This document shows, in pieces, positions 44,565 through 54,475 of a DNA stretch of 64,000 nt. Position numbers and translations under genes: made by a program. The notes beneath the pieces are model-generated. The model was not told the origin of the DNA and ran no database searches. It was given only the letters and a program-made list of their open reading frames with translations. Location of the stretch: contig NZ_MPZS01000001.1 in the NCBI RefSeq assembly GCF_002020135.1, positions 868,001 to 932,000 on the forward strand. The letters run 5' to 3'. This DNA is from Thioclava marina. Lineage in GTDB: Bacteria; Pseudomonadota; Alphaproteobacteria; Rhodobacterales; Rhodobacteraceae. Within the stretch, counting starts at the first letter, position 1. Each line of letters opens with the position of its first letter.

Positions 44565-45203
44565 ATGACGGACAGGTTGAGCGCGGAACTTCTGCTTGCA
44601 GGCTATGCGCAAGGCATCTTTCCGATGGCGGAAAGTCGGGAAAACCCGCAGCTGCACTGGTTCGATCCGGCGATGCGGGGCATCGTACCCTTGGAGAATT
44701 TCCACATTTCGCGGTCTCTTGCGAAACATATTCGCCGCGGAAATTACACTATTTCAACAAACCGGGCTTTTCGCGCTGTCGTAGAGGGCTGCGCCGATCG
44801 CGACGAGACATGGATCAACGGGCCGCTCTTCGCGCTCTACGACCAGCTCCACGCGCCAGGGTTCGCGCACAGTCTCGAGGTCTGGCAAGACGGCGACCTC
44901 GCAGGCGGTATCTTCGGGATCACCCTTGGCGGGGCGTTCTTCGGCGAGAGCATGTTCTCTCGCCGCACCAATGCGTCGAAAACCGCGTTGGCCTATCTCG
45001 TGGATCGGTTACGGCAGGCGGGCTTCTCGCTGTTCGACACGCAATATATCACCCCGCATCTCGCAAGCCTCGGCGCCGTCGAAATTCCGCGTGCCGACTA
45101 TCGCGCGCGGCTGGCACGCGCCTTGCGTCAGGAAGCGGATTTCGATGCGCCGGAGCTGCCGGGCCCTCACTCGCTCTTGCAGCGAATGACCCAGACGTCG
45201 TAG
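44565..45203 (+). CDS. aat: Leucyl/phenylalanyl-tRNA-protein transferase
   Basis: A 212-residue enzyme that adds Leu or Phe to N-terminal Arg/Lys of proteins, marking them for ClpS/ClpAP. Motifs LLLAGYAQGIFPMAES, LHWFDPAMRGIVPLENFHISRSL, GGIFGITLGGAFFGESMFSRRTNASKTAL and LFDTQYITPHLASLGAVEIPR span the family. The start MTDRLSAELL at 44565 was chosen; upstream in-frame codons lack homology. The 3' end overlaps the DUF2155 gene by 37 bases on the opposite strand. Confidence 0.95.
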   Translation: MTDRLSAELLLAGYAQGIFPMAESRENPQLHWFDPAMRGIVPLENFHISRSLAKHIRRGNYTISTNRAFRAVVEGCADRDETWINGPLFALYDQLHAPGFAHSLEVWQDGDLAGGIFGITLGGAFFGESMFSRRTNASKTALAYLVDRLRQAGFSLFDTQYITPHLASLGAVEIPRADYRARLARALRQEADFDAPELPGPHSLLQRMTQTS

Positions 45204-45580
45204 CGCGGATGATCGAGTGCCGAGAGCGCGGGGCTAGAAGCGATCATCCAGCCGGAAAAATCGGGCTGCGGCTTGCCTTTCTCGGTGACGGTCACGAACG
45301 CATAAGCATCCGACGAGGGGTCATCGGCCGGATAGCGGCATTCGCGCAGGCTGATCGTGATGAAGCCGTAATCGACACTCTGACCGACATTGAGCGAGAT
45401 ATCCGAGCTGACACCCGACACCTTGTCGAGCCCGCGCAGCATCGCACCGGTCCCATCGGCAAGCCCCTTCGCGGGCTCATCCACCGGGATCTGGTCGTCC
45501 GGCGTCGCATCGGGCAGCATCTCCTGTGCCCCCGCAACCATCGGCAACATCGCAAGCGCAAAGGCCAAAACTCGGATCAT
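45167..45580 (-). CDS. DUF2155 secreted protein
   Basis: A 137-residue exported protein with signal MIRVLAFALAMLPMVAGA. The DUF2155 core is MLRGLDKVSGVSSDISLNVGQSVDYGFITISLRECRYPADDPSSDAYAFVTV, then GWMIASSPALSALDHPRYDVWVIRC. It is an alphaproteobacterial family of unknown function, often beside MlaD/NDUFA12 genes, as here. The start overlaps the mlaD stop by four bases. Confidence 0.9.
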   Translation of the reverse strand: MIRVLAFALAMLPMVAGAQEMLPDATPDDQIPVDEPAKGLADGTGAMLRGLDKVSGVSSDISLNVGQSVDYGFITISLRECRYPADDPSSDAYAFVTVTEKGKPQPDFSGWMIASSPALSALDHPRYDVWVIRCKSE

Positions 45581-46047
45581 TGCGCGCTCTCCCCTTCGCC
45601 GCCGTTGCTGCCGCCGCCCGCGAATTTCATCATGAGGTTCAGGACCGAGACCGCGCTCTGCGTATCGAGGATCTCGTCGCCCGGCTTGAGATTGTCCATC
45701 GCGCCGCCCGGGATCAGCTCGATATAGTTCGACCCCAAGAGACCATCCTGCGTCACGGCTATCACCGTATCCTCGGGCAGCTCCACACCATCACGCACCG
45801 AGATCGTCGTGTCGGCAAAGAAGGTCTGGGGGTTGAGCTTCACATCCGTGACGGTGCCCACCTTGACACCTGCAAGGCGCACATCGGTGCCCGGAACGAT
45901 CCCGCCGACCGAGCGGAACGACGCGTGCAAAGGATAGCTGCCGCCGTCCGGACCCAGACCGATTCCCTTGCCTGCCCAGACCAGAAAGCCCAAGGCGACG
46001 ACCAGCACCAAGGCGCCAGTGAGGATTTCGGTGCGATTTTCGCTCAT
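45577..46047 (-). CDS. mlaD: MlaD: MCE-domain lipid transport protein
   Basis: A 156-residue protein with an N-terminal anchor (ILTGALVLVVALGFLVWAGKG) and a single MCE domain (YPLHASFRSVGGIVPGTDVRLAGVKVGTVTDVKL, then QDGLLGSNYIELIPGG). In the Mla system it binds phospholipids for retrograde transport to the inner membrane. Other mla genes are not in the window. It overlaps DUF2155 and lies 12 bases downstream of the NDUFA12 gene. Confidence 0.93.
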   Translation of the reverse strand: MSENRTEILTGALVLVVALGFLVWAGKGIGLGPDGGSYPLHASFRSVGGIVPGTDVRLAGVKVGTVTDVKLNPQTFFADTTISVRDGVELPEDTVIAVTQDGLLGSNYIELIPGGAMDNLKPGDEILDTQSAVSVLNLMMKFAGGGSNGGEGESAQ

Positions 46048-46059
46048 CGCGCGCCTGCC

Positions 46060-46434
46060 TTATTCGGGCTGCCAAGCCTCGTAATCGCGGCGCTCCACCG
46101 GGTGAGCCAGACGGATCGAGCCCGGCGGCACATAGGCAGCCTCGGTGCCGGTGTAATTCTCGTGATGCGGCTTTTCCCAGGGCTTGTGAGCCAGCGGCTT
46201 GTCGGTCGGCGGCTCGTCATAGGTGAAATGAATCCAGCCATGCCAATCCGGCGGAATGCGGCTTGCCTCGCTCTCGCCGTTGTAGATCACCCAGCGCTTC
46301 TTGCCGTCGCGGGTCTGGTAATAGATGTTGCCCTGTTCATCCTCGCCCACTTTCACGCCTTTGCGCGCGGTGAACACCTGAGTGCCAAGGGTCTGACCGT
46401 TCCACCAGGTGAGAATTCGAAGCAGAAACTTCAT
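46060..46434 (-). CDS. NADH:ubiquinone oxidoreductase accessory subunit NDUFA12-like
   Basis: A 124-residue protein with the family pattern [67 protein letters not shown]. It is an alphaproteobacterial homologue of the mitochondrial complex I subunit NDUFA12, bound at the matrix-arm side. ATG 46434 gives the family N-terminus; an upstream start adds 13 residues without homology. First gene of a three-gene unit with mlaD and DUF2155. Confidence 0.93.
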   Translation of the reverse strand: MKFLLRILTWWNGQTLGTQVFTARKGVKVGEDEQGNIYYQTRDGKKRWVIYNGESEASRIPPDWHGWIHFTYDEPPTDKPLAHKPWEKPHHENYTGTEAAYVPPGSIRLAHPVERRDYEAWQPE

Positions 46435-46480
46435 GGGACAACCTCCGCAATGCGTCCCGCCTGTTATATCCAACAGCGCG

Positions 46481-47590
46481 TCAAGGTCCAGTGCTCAGGT
46501 GCCCTGACGATGCGCTCGGCGTGGAAATCTGCGGCTTCACCTGGCCTCGGCGACGAATGGCGCGCATTGCGGGACGTTCGACCCAGTGCCACGACAAGAC
46601 CGCAAGCCCCAGCGTAATCGGCGCCGAAATCGCGATATTCTCAACCGGGCTCATACCACCCCAAAGCGCAATCACCATCCCCTGCACGGGAAAGGCGTAA
46701 ATATAGGTTCCGTAAGAGTAATCTCCGACCTGGTTCCAAAGGCGCAACGGCCCCGACTCGCGCCCGGCCAAGTAAAGCACCGCATACGAAACCGCGAGAG
46801 CCATGGTCACATAGCCCAAAGGACCATGCGCACAGAGCACGGAGACGAGAACCAAAGCGAAAGCGATGATCGACGAAGCTGGAAGCCGATTGCGCGCGAG
46901 ATACATCGCCATGCCCAGAAAGAACGGAAGCCCCGGATACCACAGCGAACGAAGAGCGTGGGCGCCGCGAAATTCGAGCGAACCGCTGAAGGAAACCACC
47001 AGCAGCCCCAAGCCGCAGGTGAGAGCAAGCAAGACCGGCCTGCGAAACATTCCAAGGAGCCCCAGGAGCGCGACAACGACATAGAGACGCATCTCGACCG
47101 GCAGCGTCCAGAGCGATCCCTGCACGGTTTTGTAGGGCGTGTCTTCGAACACGCCCGGCAGGTGATAGTGAAGACGCAGCAAGCTCGAATTGCCGAAGAA
47201 CGCTTGCCAGGTTTCGCTCGCCGCGAAATACGACGGCACAGGCAAAGTTGAGAAAATCGGCCCCAGCCCAAGTGTGACGAGAGCAATCGAGACGATCAAC
47301 CCAGGATAAATTCGCGCGGCGCGCGCCCGTAGATAGGTCCAGAGTCCATCGGAACGCTCGAAACTCGCAGAAATCAGGAACCCCGAAATTGCGAAAAACG
47401 TGAAGACGGAAAGTGCGCCGAGACTGAACCCTGTCAGGGCCTCGAGCGGCTCGACAGCTCCCGGGCCGAGCGTAATGGGCCAGGCGTGCGACACCAATAC
47501 GCTCAGGGCTGCGATCAACCTGATAAGATTGAGATTATTTGAATGCTCCGCCGCCAAAGGCGCGAAATTCTGCCTCATCGTCATGCCCAT
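46481..47590 (-). CDS. Acyltransferase 3 family membrane protein
   Basis: A 369-residue integral membrane O-acyltransferase (OafA/YrhL class), about ten helices. Catalytic His is in [31 protein letters not shown] and [21 protein letters not shown] are further family motifs. It would acylate a carbohydrate or lipid on the cell surface. Three ATGs lie within the first five codons and none has a strong ribosome site. The stretch reads visibly less GC-rich than its neighbours, so horizontal transfer is possible. Confidence 0.85.
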   Translation of the reverse strand: MGMTMRQNFAPLAAEHSNNLNLIRLIAALSVLVSHAWPITLGPGAVEPLEALTGFSLGALSVFTFFAISGFLISASFERSDGLWTYLRARAARIYPGLIVSIALVTLGLGPIFSTLPVPSYFAASETWQAFFGNSSLLRLHYHLPGVFEDTPYKTVQGSLWTLPVEMRLYVVVALLGLLGMFRRPVLLALTCGLGLLVVSFSGSLEFRGAHALRSLWYPGLPFFLGMAMYLARNRLPASSIIAFALVLVSVLCAHGPLGYVTMALAVSYAVLYLAGRESGPLRLWNQVGDYSYGTYIYAFPVQGMVIALWGGMSPVENIAISAPITLGLAVLSWHWVERPAMRAIRRRGQVKPQISTPSASSGHLSTGP

Positions 47591-47649
47591 CTGTGGGTCG
47601 TGTTGATCGATCCCTAGCCGATCGCGCGTTTTTCAGGAAGCGATTTGAG

Positions 47650-47684
47650 CAAAACGAAAGGGGCGAGCCATCGCCCGCCCCTTT
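47650..47684 (-). terminator. Terminator of clpX
   Basis: On the minus strand AAAGGGGCG/CGCCCCTTT with a loop of about 10 bases, followed by CGTTTTGC, lies about 23 bases past the clpX stop. Confidence 0.8.
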
Positions 47685-47706
47685 ATTCCGTGCCTATCCG
47701 CGCTGG

Positions 47707-48972
<1,266 letters not shown>

Positions 48973-49011
48973 CTATTACCTCTGCCTGCCCGGTCGCCCG
49001 GGCTTCGTGAT

Positions 49012-49044
49012 TTGGCCTGTCTTTGTAAGAGTAGGACAGGCCAA
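49012..49044. repeat. Inverted repeat between clpP and clpX
   Basis: TTGGCCTGTC (49012-49021) and GACAGGCCAA (49035-49044) form a 10-bp stem with a 13-base loop. No T-run follows on the minus strand, so it may be a processing or attenuation element rather than a full terminator. Confidence 0.5.
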
Positions 49045-49088
49045 CCGTCACCTCAATGTCAAAATCACCCGGCGGTTAAGCAGGGAGA

Positions 49089-49718
49089 TCACTTTTCGCC
49101 GTCTTCGCCGCCGCGGCTTTCGAGGATCTCGTCGATCAGGCCCCAGTCCTTCGCTTCTTGCGCGGACATGAAGTTGTCGCGTTCCAGCCCGGCCTCGATC
49201 GTGTCGTAATCGTTGCCGGTATGCTTGACGTAGATCTCGTTCAGGCGGCGCTTGAGCTTCTCGGTTTCGCGGGCGTGGATCATGATATCCGTCGCCTGAC
49301 CCTGATAGCCGCCCGAGGGTTGGTGGACCATGACGCGGCTGTTCGGGAGCGAGAAGCGCATCCCCTTTTCGCCCGCGGTCAGCAGCAGCGAGCCCATCGA
49401 GGCCGCCTGCCCGATCACCAGCGTCGAGACCTTGGGCTTGATGTATTGCATCGTGTCGTAGATCGAGAGGCCCGAGGTCACCACGCCGCCCGGCGAGTTG
49501 ATATACATCGCGATCTCTTTCTTCGGGTTCTCGGCCTCGAGGAAGAGAAGCTGGGCGCAGATCAGCGTCGACATGCCGTCATGCACCGGGCCCGACAGAA
49601 AGATGATCCGCTCCTTCAGGAGGCGCGAATAGATGTCGTAGGCCCGCTCGCCGCGCGAGGTCTGCTCGACCACCATCGGCACCAGCGTGTTCATGTAAAA
49701 CTCGTGGGGATCTTTCAT
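49089..49718 (-). CDS. clpP: ATP-dependent Clp protease proteolytic subunit
   Basis: A 209-residue serine protease. The catalytic triad is Ser107 (GQAASMGS), His132 (VMVHQPSGG) and Asp181 (ERDNFMS). It forms the ClpXP chamber with the neighbouring ClpX. The start [16 protein letters not shown] follows AGGAAGG; the pro-sequence is short, as in many alphaproteobacteria. Confidence 0.98.
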   Translation of the reverse strand: MKDPHEFYMNTLVPMVVEQTSRGERAYDIYSRLLKERIIFLSGPVHDGMSTLICAQLLFLEAENPKKEIAMYINSPGGVVTSGLSIYDTMQYIKPKVSTLVIGQAASMGSLLLTAGEKGMRFSLPNSRVMVHQPSGGYQGQATDIMIHARETEKLKRRLNEIYVKHTGNDYDTIEAGLERDNFMSAQEAKDWGLIDEILESRGGEDGEK

Positions 49719-49860
49719 CTGCGGTGCCCTTCCTGGTCTTGCGCGGAATTCATATCGTCAGTTCTTTACAGAAGTCTTAGTGAGGCCGCTCGGGAGCTTC
49801 AAGGGCGCGCGGGCAAGGAACCTGTCCGACCCGACGAAAGACGTAGAGCGCATTGCCCGC

Positions 49861-51138
49861 TCAACCTTGCGTATCCTCGCCCTTGCCAGCAGAGGCCTGC
49901 ACGCGTTCGCCCACCGCGCCCGCGCGATACCACGCCCGGATCGCGGCGCGCTCTTGAGGCTCCATATAGGAGAGATTCGCGGGCGGCATCGCATCGGTCA
50001 GCCCGGCCTGCACATAGATCAGGCGCGCGGCGGCTGCGACCTCGCGCGGTGTCTCGAGGTGGATGCCTTTCGGCGCACGCCCGATTCCCTCGAAGCCCGG
50101 CTCGCTCGCATGGCACATCGAGCACCGCCCGAGCACGATGTCGCTCACATCCTGAAAGCCCGGCGCCTCTGCGAAGCGCTGCTCGTATGGGGTAAGCATC
50201 GCGCTGTCTTCCGCATCCTCACCCGCATCGGGTTTCGGAATCGAGGACAGCCAGATGATCGCCAAAAACAGCAAAGCGGTCACACCCCAGGTCCACCACG
50301 GATTGCCCTTGTGGGCGTGATGGGTGTTGAAGAAATGCCGGATCGTCACGCCCATCAGGAACACCAGCGAGCAGATCAGCCAGTTGTATTCGCTCGCGAA
50401 TGCCAACGGGTAATGGTTCGAGAGCATCAGGAAGATGACCGGCAGCGTCAGGTAGTTGTTATGCGTCGAGCGCTGCTTGGCGATCTTGCCGTATTTCGGA
50501 TCGGGCGTGCGGCCCGCCTTGAGATCGGCCACCACGATGCGCTGGTTCGGCATGATGATGAAGAAGACATTGGCTGTCATGATCGTCGCGGTGAAGGCGC
50601 CCATATGCAAGAGCGCGGCCCTCCCGGTGAAGACCTGCGTGTAGCCCCAGCTCATCAGGACGAGCAGCAGGAACAGCCCGATCATCAGCTTGTTGTTGTC
50701 CACCCCGAAGCGCGACTTGCACAGCCAATCATAGAACAGCCAGCCGATCGTGAGCGATCCTGCCGAGATCAGGATGCCCGCCCAGACCGGCATCTCCATC
50801 ACCCGCGGGTCGATCAGGTAGAATTGCGCCCCCGCCCAATAGAGCAGGACCAGCATGGCAAAGCCCGACACCCAGGTCATGTAGCTTTCCCATTTGAACC
50901 AGGTGAGCCGGTCGGGCATCCGCTCGGGGGCGACCATGTATTTCTGGATGTGGTAGAAGCCGCCGCCATGAACCTGCCATGCGGCCCCGTTCACGCCCTT
51001 GGGCGCACCGGGTTCGGGCGCAAGGCCCAGATCAAGCGCGATGAAATAGAAGGAAGACCCGATCCACGCGATCGCGGTGATCAGGTGCAGCCAGCGCACC
51101 GCGAATTGCGCCCATTCCAGCCAAAACGTGTAGTCCAT
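49861..51138 (-). CDS. puuD: Urate hydroxylase PuuD with cytochrome c domain
   Basis: A 425-residue membrane protein. The first part has about eight helices and FAVRWLHLITAIAWIGSSFYFIALD, typical of PuuD (membrane urate oxidase converting urate to 5-hydroxyisourate). The C-terminal cytochrome c domain has CSMCH at 339-343, with candidate axial Met384 (TDAMPP). Electrons from urate can thus enter the respiratory chain. It neighbours uraH, which removes the product. Confidence 0.93.
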   Translation of the reverse strand: MDYTFWLEWAQFAVRWLHLITAIAWIGSSFYFIALDLGLAPEPGAPKGVNGAAWQVHGGGFYHIQKYMVAPERMPDRLTWFKWESYMTWVSGFAMLVLLYWAGAQFYLIDPRVMEMPVWAGILISAGSLTIGWLFYDWLCKSRFGVDNNKLMIGLFLLLVLMSWGYTQVFTGRAALLHMGAFTATIMTANVFFIIMPNQRIVVADLKAGRTPDPKYGKIAKQRSTHNNYLTLPVIFLMLSNHYPLAFASEYNWLICSLVFLMGVTIRHFFNTHHAHKGNPWWTWGVTALLFLAIIWLSSIPKPDAGEDAEDSAMLTPYEQRFAEAPGFQDVSDIVLGRCSMCHASEPGFEGIGRAPKGIHLETPREVAAAARLIYVQAGLTDAMPPANLSYMEPQERAAIRAWYRAGAVGERVQASAGKGEDTQG

Positions 51139-51263
51139 CGGTCATCCCCCGGTTTGCGCCAGAGTTTCCCAAGCTTTGTCCGAGCGCAAGCGATGGCGCG
51201 ACGGAAAAGCCTGAAATTTACCCGGTCGCCCAAAATCGAGGCAGAGCGCGTCTGCCGGCGCTT

Positions 51264-51620
51264 TCAGCTGCCCCGATAGGTCGAGAAACTGTAGGGCGAG
51301 AGCAGAAGCGGCACGTGGTAATGCGCCTGCGGATCGGACATGCCGAAGCGGATCGGGATCTCGTCGAGAAAAAGCGGCTCCTCGCCCGCCTGCCCGCTGG
51401 CGCGCAGATAGTCGCCCGCAGCGAAGATCAGCTCGTAGGTGCCGGTGGCGAAACAGTCCGCCGGCAGGATCGGCGTATCGGTGCGCCCGTCGGAATTGGT
51501 GGCGGTTTCCGCGATCAGTTCGCGACGTTGCCCCTTGATCGCGTAAAGAGCGATGCGGAGCCCCTCGGCGGGGCAACCCCGCGCCGTGTCGAGCACATGT
51601 GTCGTCAGATATCCCGCCAT
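51264..51620 (-). CDS. uraH: 5-hydroxyisourate hydrolase
   Basis: A 118-residue transthyretin-like enzyme. [14 protein letters not shown] starts the family; catalytic His and Arg lie in HVLDT and GRTDTP; the C-terminus ends in the diagnostic YRGS. It hydrolyses 5-hydroxyisourate to OHCU. It precedes puuD on the same strand (126-base gap). ATG 51620 gives the family start; an upstream in-frame ATG is not supported. Confidence 0.95.
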   Translation of the reverse strand: MAGYLTTHVLDTARGCPAEGLRIALYAIKGQRRELIAETATNSDGRTDTPILPADCFATGTYELIFAAGDYLRASGQAGEEPLFLDEIPIRFGMSDPQAHYHVPLLLSPYSFSTYRGS

Positions 51621-51943
51621 CACCGCTCTCCTTTGGCCGTCATGCAACTCTCAACCACTATGCGTCCGCAGGCACCCGACCGCAAGATATCGCGCGATCA
51701 CCGGAATTTGCTTTCTGTTACAGCACCCTGCGGTTGATCGCATCTCTACAGGGTTTACGTGACATAGGAGTTTCATGCAGTCGTCACATCCGCGTCACGC
51801 ACAGGGGCGATGCGCAGCAGAAGAAAAGAATTGAAGAGTTCCCATGGCACAGGCTGATCGCTTCGCCACCCTCTCGCATCCGACACCTACCCGCGCCCCG
51901 GGCGGGCGCTTCGAGCCCAAAGCGCCGTAACCGGAGACGCGAC
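51621..51943. other. 323-base intergenic region, divergent promoters
   Basis: The only gap longer than 300 bases in the window. It separates uraH (minus) from the plcP-like gene (plus) and carries the Pho-box-like array at 51759-51798. No tRNA or small gene was found in it. An ATG at 51844 opens a frame without homology to anything recognisable. Confidence 0.7.
51759..51798 (+). promoter_or_regulatory. Pho-box-like array upstream of plcP
   Basis: Four 7-base units spaced every 11 bases: GTGACAT (51759), GTTTCAT (51770), TCGTCAC (51781) and GCGTCAC (51792). Each matches 4-5 of 7 positions of the Pho repeat CTGTCAT, and the 7+4 layout is that of PhoB sites. The array ends 145 bases before the plcP-like ATG. 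Confidence 0.5.
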
Positions 51944-52762
51944 ATGACCCTCCCGCAAGACCGATCCACCAGCCTGCGCCCCCCACAACAGTTCCGCAGC
52001 CTGTTCCTATCCGATTTCCATCTCGGCGCGCGCGGATGCAGCCCCGGCCCGATCCTCGAATTTCTGCGCAGGGTCGAGGCGGAAACGATCTACCTCGTGG
52101 GCGACATTCTCGATCTGTGGCATGGCGGGCAGGTGCAGTGGGATGCCAAGCACAGCGAGATCATCGAGGTCCTCGAAGCTCAAGCCGCCTCAGGGACGCG
52201 CATCGTCTATCTGCCGGGCAACCATGATGCGCCGATGCGCGCACCCGGAATGAACTTCCTCAATTTCGAACTGTCCGAAACCGAGATCCATATCGGCGCA
52301 GACGGGCAGCGCTACCTCGTACTGCATGGCGACCAATGCGACGCGCGGATCCTGCGCTGGCACGTGATGACTCGCTTTGGCAGCCGGATGGACGCGCTCT
52401 TTCGCGGCATCGATTCCTGGCTTCGGCGCAGGCTGGGCCGGAGCGAGACCGAACGCAGCCTGATCCTGCTCGCGATCTCGGGCGTGAACCATCTGCTCGC
52501 ACGCGGGGGCGGCTATGAGAAACGCCTCATCGCGCTCGCCGAAAGCGCCAAGGTCGACGGCATCATCTGCGGCCATTCACACAAGCCCGCATTGCGAGCG
52601 ACGAGCGGGCTGACCTATGCGAATTGCGGCGACTGGGTAGACAGCCTGACCGCGCTGGCGGAAGATCACACCGGAGCGCTGCAACTTCTGCAATGGAGCG
52701 CGCAGCGCGCCCCGGTTTCGGTTCAGAGCGCGACGCCCGCCGTCGCGAAGGTGCCCGTATGA
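51944..52762 (+). CDS. plcP: PlcP-like phospholipid phosphoesterase (calcineurin-type)
   Basis: A 272-residue metallophosphoesterase. The metal motifs are Asp24/His26 (LSDFHLG), Asp54 (GDILDLW), Asn93-His94-Asp95 (GNHD) and GHSHKP. The fold is shared with LpxH/LpxG, so a UDP-2,3-diacylglucosamine hydrolase is an alternative. PlcP of Sinorhizobium and roseobacters releases diacylglycerol from phospholipids under phosphate limitation and is encoded with an Agt glycosyltransferase, exactly as here. The start overlaps no neighbour; the stop overlaps the next gene by four bases. Confidence 0.82.
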   Translation: MTLPQDRSTSLRPPQQFRSLFLSDFHLGARGCSPGPILEFLRRVEAETIYLVGDILDLWHGGQVQWDAKHSEIIEVLEAQAASGTRIVYLPGNHDAPMRAPGMNFLNFELSETEIHIGADGQRYLVLHGDQCDARILRWHVMTRFGSRMDALFRGIDSWLRRRLGRSETERSLILLAISGVNHLLARGGGYEKRLIALAESAKVDGIICGHSHKPALRATSGLTYANCGDWVDSLTALAEDHTGALQLLQWSAQRAPVSVQSATPAVAKVPV

Positions 52763-53895
52763 CGATCCTTGTGACTCTTCTCGCAGCCCTTCTGGGCCTC
52801 ACCCTCGCCGCGCATCTCTTGAGCGCCGTGATGACCGCGTGGCGCGAAGCACAGCCCCCCAAACCGGTACCCGACGATCTGCCTTTCGTGGCGCTCATGC
52901 GTCCGGTCTGCGGGCTCGATCCCTTTGACGCAGAGACTTTGGCCTCCTCGTTCACGCTCGATTACCCCGATTACGAAGTGATTTTCTGCGCCCCCTCCGA
53001 GCGTGACCCGGCCTGTGCGCTGGTCCGCCGCCTGATCGCCGAGCATCCCCACGTGCGCGCGCGCCTGCTAACCGGCCTTGATCCGGTCTCGGCAAATCCA
53101 AAACTCAACAACCTGCACAAGGGGCTGGCGGCGACGGAGGCGGAGTGGCTCGCGATGGCCGACAGCAATCTGATGCTGCCGCGCGACTACCTGCAGCGGC
53201 TGCTGGCCGAATGGCGCCCGGGTACCGGGCTCGTCTCGGCCCCTCCCGTCGCCGAGAGGCCCGGCAACCTCTGGGGATCGGTCGAGGCGGCTTTCCTCAA
53301 CACCAATCAGGCGCGCTGGCAGGTGGCAGCCGACATGATCGGACTTGGCTTTGCGCAGGGCAAATCTCTTTTCTGGCGGCGCGATATCCTGATGGCGGGT
53401 GGCGGCTTCGAAGCGCTCGGGCGCAACATGGCCGAGGACGTGGCCTCGACCAAGCTCGTGCGCCGCCAAGGGCTGAAAGTCCGCCTAACGCGTCATCTTT
53501 TCGCCCAGCCGATCGGTGAACGCTCGGCGCGCGCGGTCTGGGATCGTCAGCTGCGCTGGTCCAAGGTGCGTCGCGACGGGTTTGTCGCGATCTTCGCAGC
53601 AGAGATCGCGCAAGGTCCGTTCCTGCCCTTCCTGAGCGCGATCGCTCTGGCGGCACTCGGCGCCCTTCCCTGGATCGCACTGCCGCTTCTGGCCGCGCTC
53701 TGGTACGGCGCCGAAGTCGTTCTGGCGCGCATCGCGGGCTGGCCTGCCAGCGCGCGCGACATCGCCGCCTTCGTCATTCGCGACGCGATGCTGCCGGCGC
53801 TCTGGGTCAAGACCTGGTTCGGGCGCGACTTCAACTGGCGCGGCAATGACATGTCGCATCGCGAGGTCACCCGCGACGTCCCGGCAGCGGAGTGA
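52759..53895 (+). CDS. agt: Agt-like glycosyltransferase, GT21 (ceramide glucosyltransferase type)
   Basis: A 378-residue membrane glycosyltransferase. An N-terminal helix precedes the GT2/GT21 catalytic domain. The D-rich motif is MADSNLML (135-137), a further acidic motif is NMAEDVAS (Asp227), and the Q-x-x-R-W motif is QLRW (264-267); C-terminal helices follow. In lipid remodelling, Agt adds glucose or glucuronate to diacylglycerol made by PlcP. The genes are coupled by ATGA. Confidence 0.85.
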   Translation: MTILVTLLAALLGLTLAAHLLSAVMTAWREAQPPKPVPDDLPFVALMRPVCGLDPFDAETLASSFTLDYPDYEVIFCAPSERDPACALVRRLIAEHPHVRARLLTGLDPVSANPKLNNLHKGLAATEAEWLAMADSNLMLPRDYLQRLLAEWRPGTGLVSAPPVAERPGNLWGSVEAAFLNTNQARWQVAADMIGLGFAQGKSLFWRRDILMAGGGFEALGRNMAEDVASTKLVRRQGLKVRLTRHLFAQPIGERSARAVWDRQLRWSKVRRDGFVAIFAAEIAQGPFLPFLSAIALAALGALPWIALPLLAALWYGAEVVLARIAGWPASARDIAAFVIRDAMLPALWVKTWFGRDFNWRGNDMSHREVTRDVPAAE

Positions 53896-53899
53896 TCCG

Positions 53900-54475
53900 A
53901 TGATCGGCCTCGAGACCCTAACCGCATTGATGGCGAAACACGGGCTGGCCGTGATCGCGCCGATCGCGGTGCTCGAAGGCCCGATCGTGACGGTGATCGC
54001 CGCATGGCTCGCGAGCCAGAACCTGTTCTCGGTCTGGTCGGTCTCGGTCATCGTGATCCTCGCCGACGTTGTGGGCGATGTGGGGCTTTATTCGCTGGGC
54101 CGATGGGGCCTGAACCGGATGCCCAAACGCTGGCGCGACAAGCTGGGGCTGAACCGCGCGCGCCTCGTCAGTGCGGGGCGGCATTTCCAGAACAAGGGTG
54201 TGAAGACGCTGCTCTTCGGAAAATGGACCCACTCGGCAGGCGCGCCGGTTCTGGTTGCGGCCGGGGTCGCGCGGATGAATATCTGGCTCTTCACGCTGAC
54301 CAACCTGATCGCGACGATCCCGAAATCGCTCGCCTTCGTCGCGCTCGGCTATTGGCTGGGTTCCTATTACGGCAAGATCGACAGTTGGCTCACCAAGGGG
54401 TCGATCATTCTGCTGGTGCTGATCCTGTTCGGAGCCACGATCTGGTTCTTTCGACGCAAGAGGCAGCACGGATGA
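53900..54475 (+). CDS. DedA-family membrane protein
   Basis: A 191-residue DedA protein: PIAVLEGPIVTVIAAWLASQNLF, then DVVGDVGLYSLGRWGLNRM, and FGKWTHSAGAPVLVAAGVARMN, the family's conserved re-entrant parts. DedA proteins act as lipid or drug/proton scramblases. Located in the plcP-agt unit, 4 bases after the agt stop, it may move glycolipids or undecaprenyl lipids across the membrane (inference). Confidence 0.86.
   Translation: MIGLETLTALMAKHGLAVIAPIAVLEGPIVTVIAAWLASQNLFSVWSVSVIVILADVVGDVGLYSLGRWGLNRMPKRWRDKLGLNRARLVSAGRHFQNKGVKTLLFGKWTHSAGAPVLVAAGVARMNIWLFTLTNLIATIPKSLAFVALGYWLGSYYGKIDSWLTKGSIILLVLILFGATIWFFRRKRQHG

Noticed and set aside
51844-51943. An upstream ATG extension of the plcP-like gene
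   Set aside because: The added residues do not resemble the family N-terminus; the ATG at 51944 starts just before the conserved LSDFHLG region.
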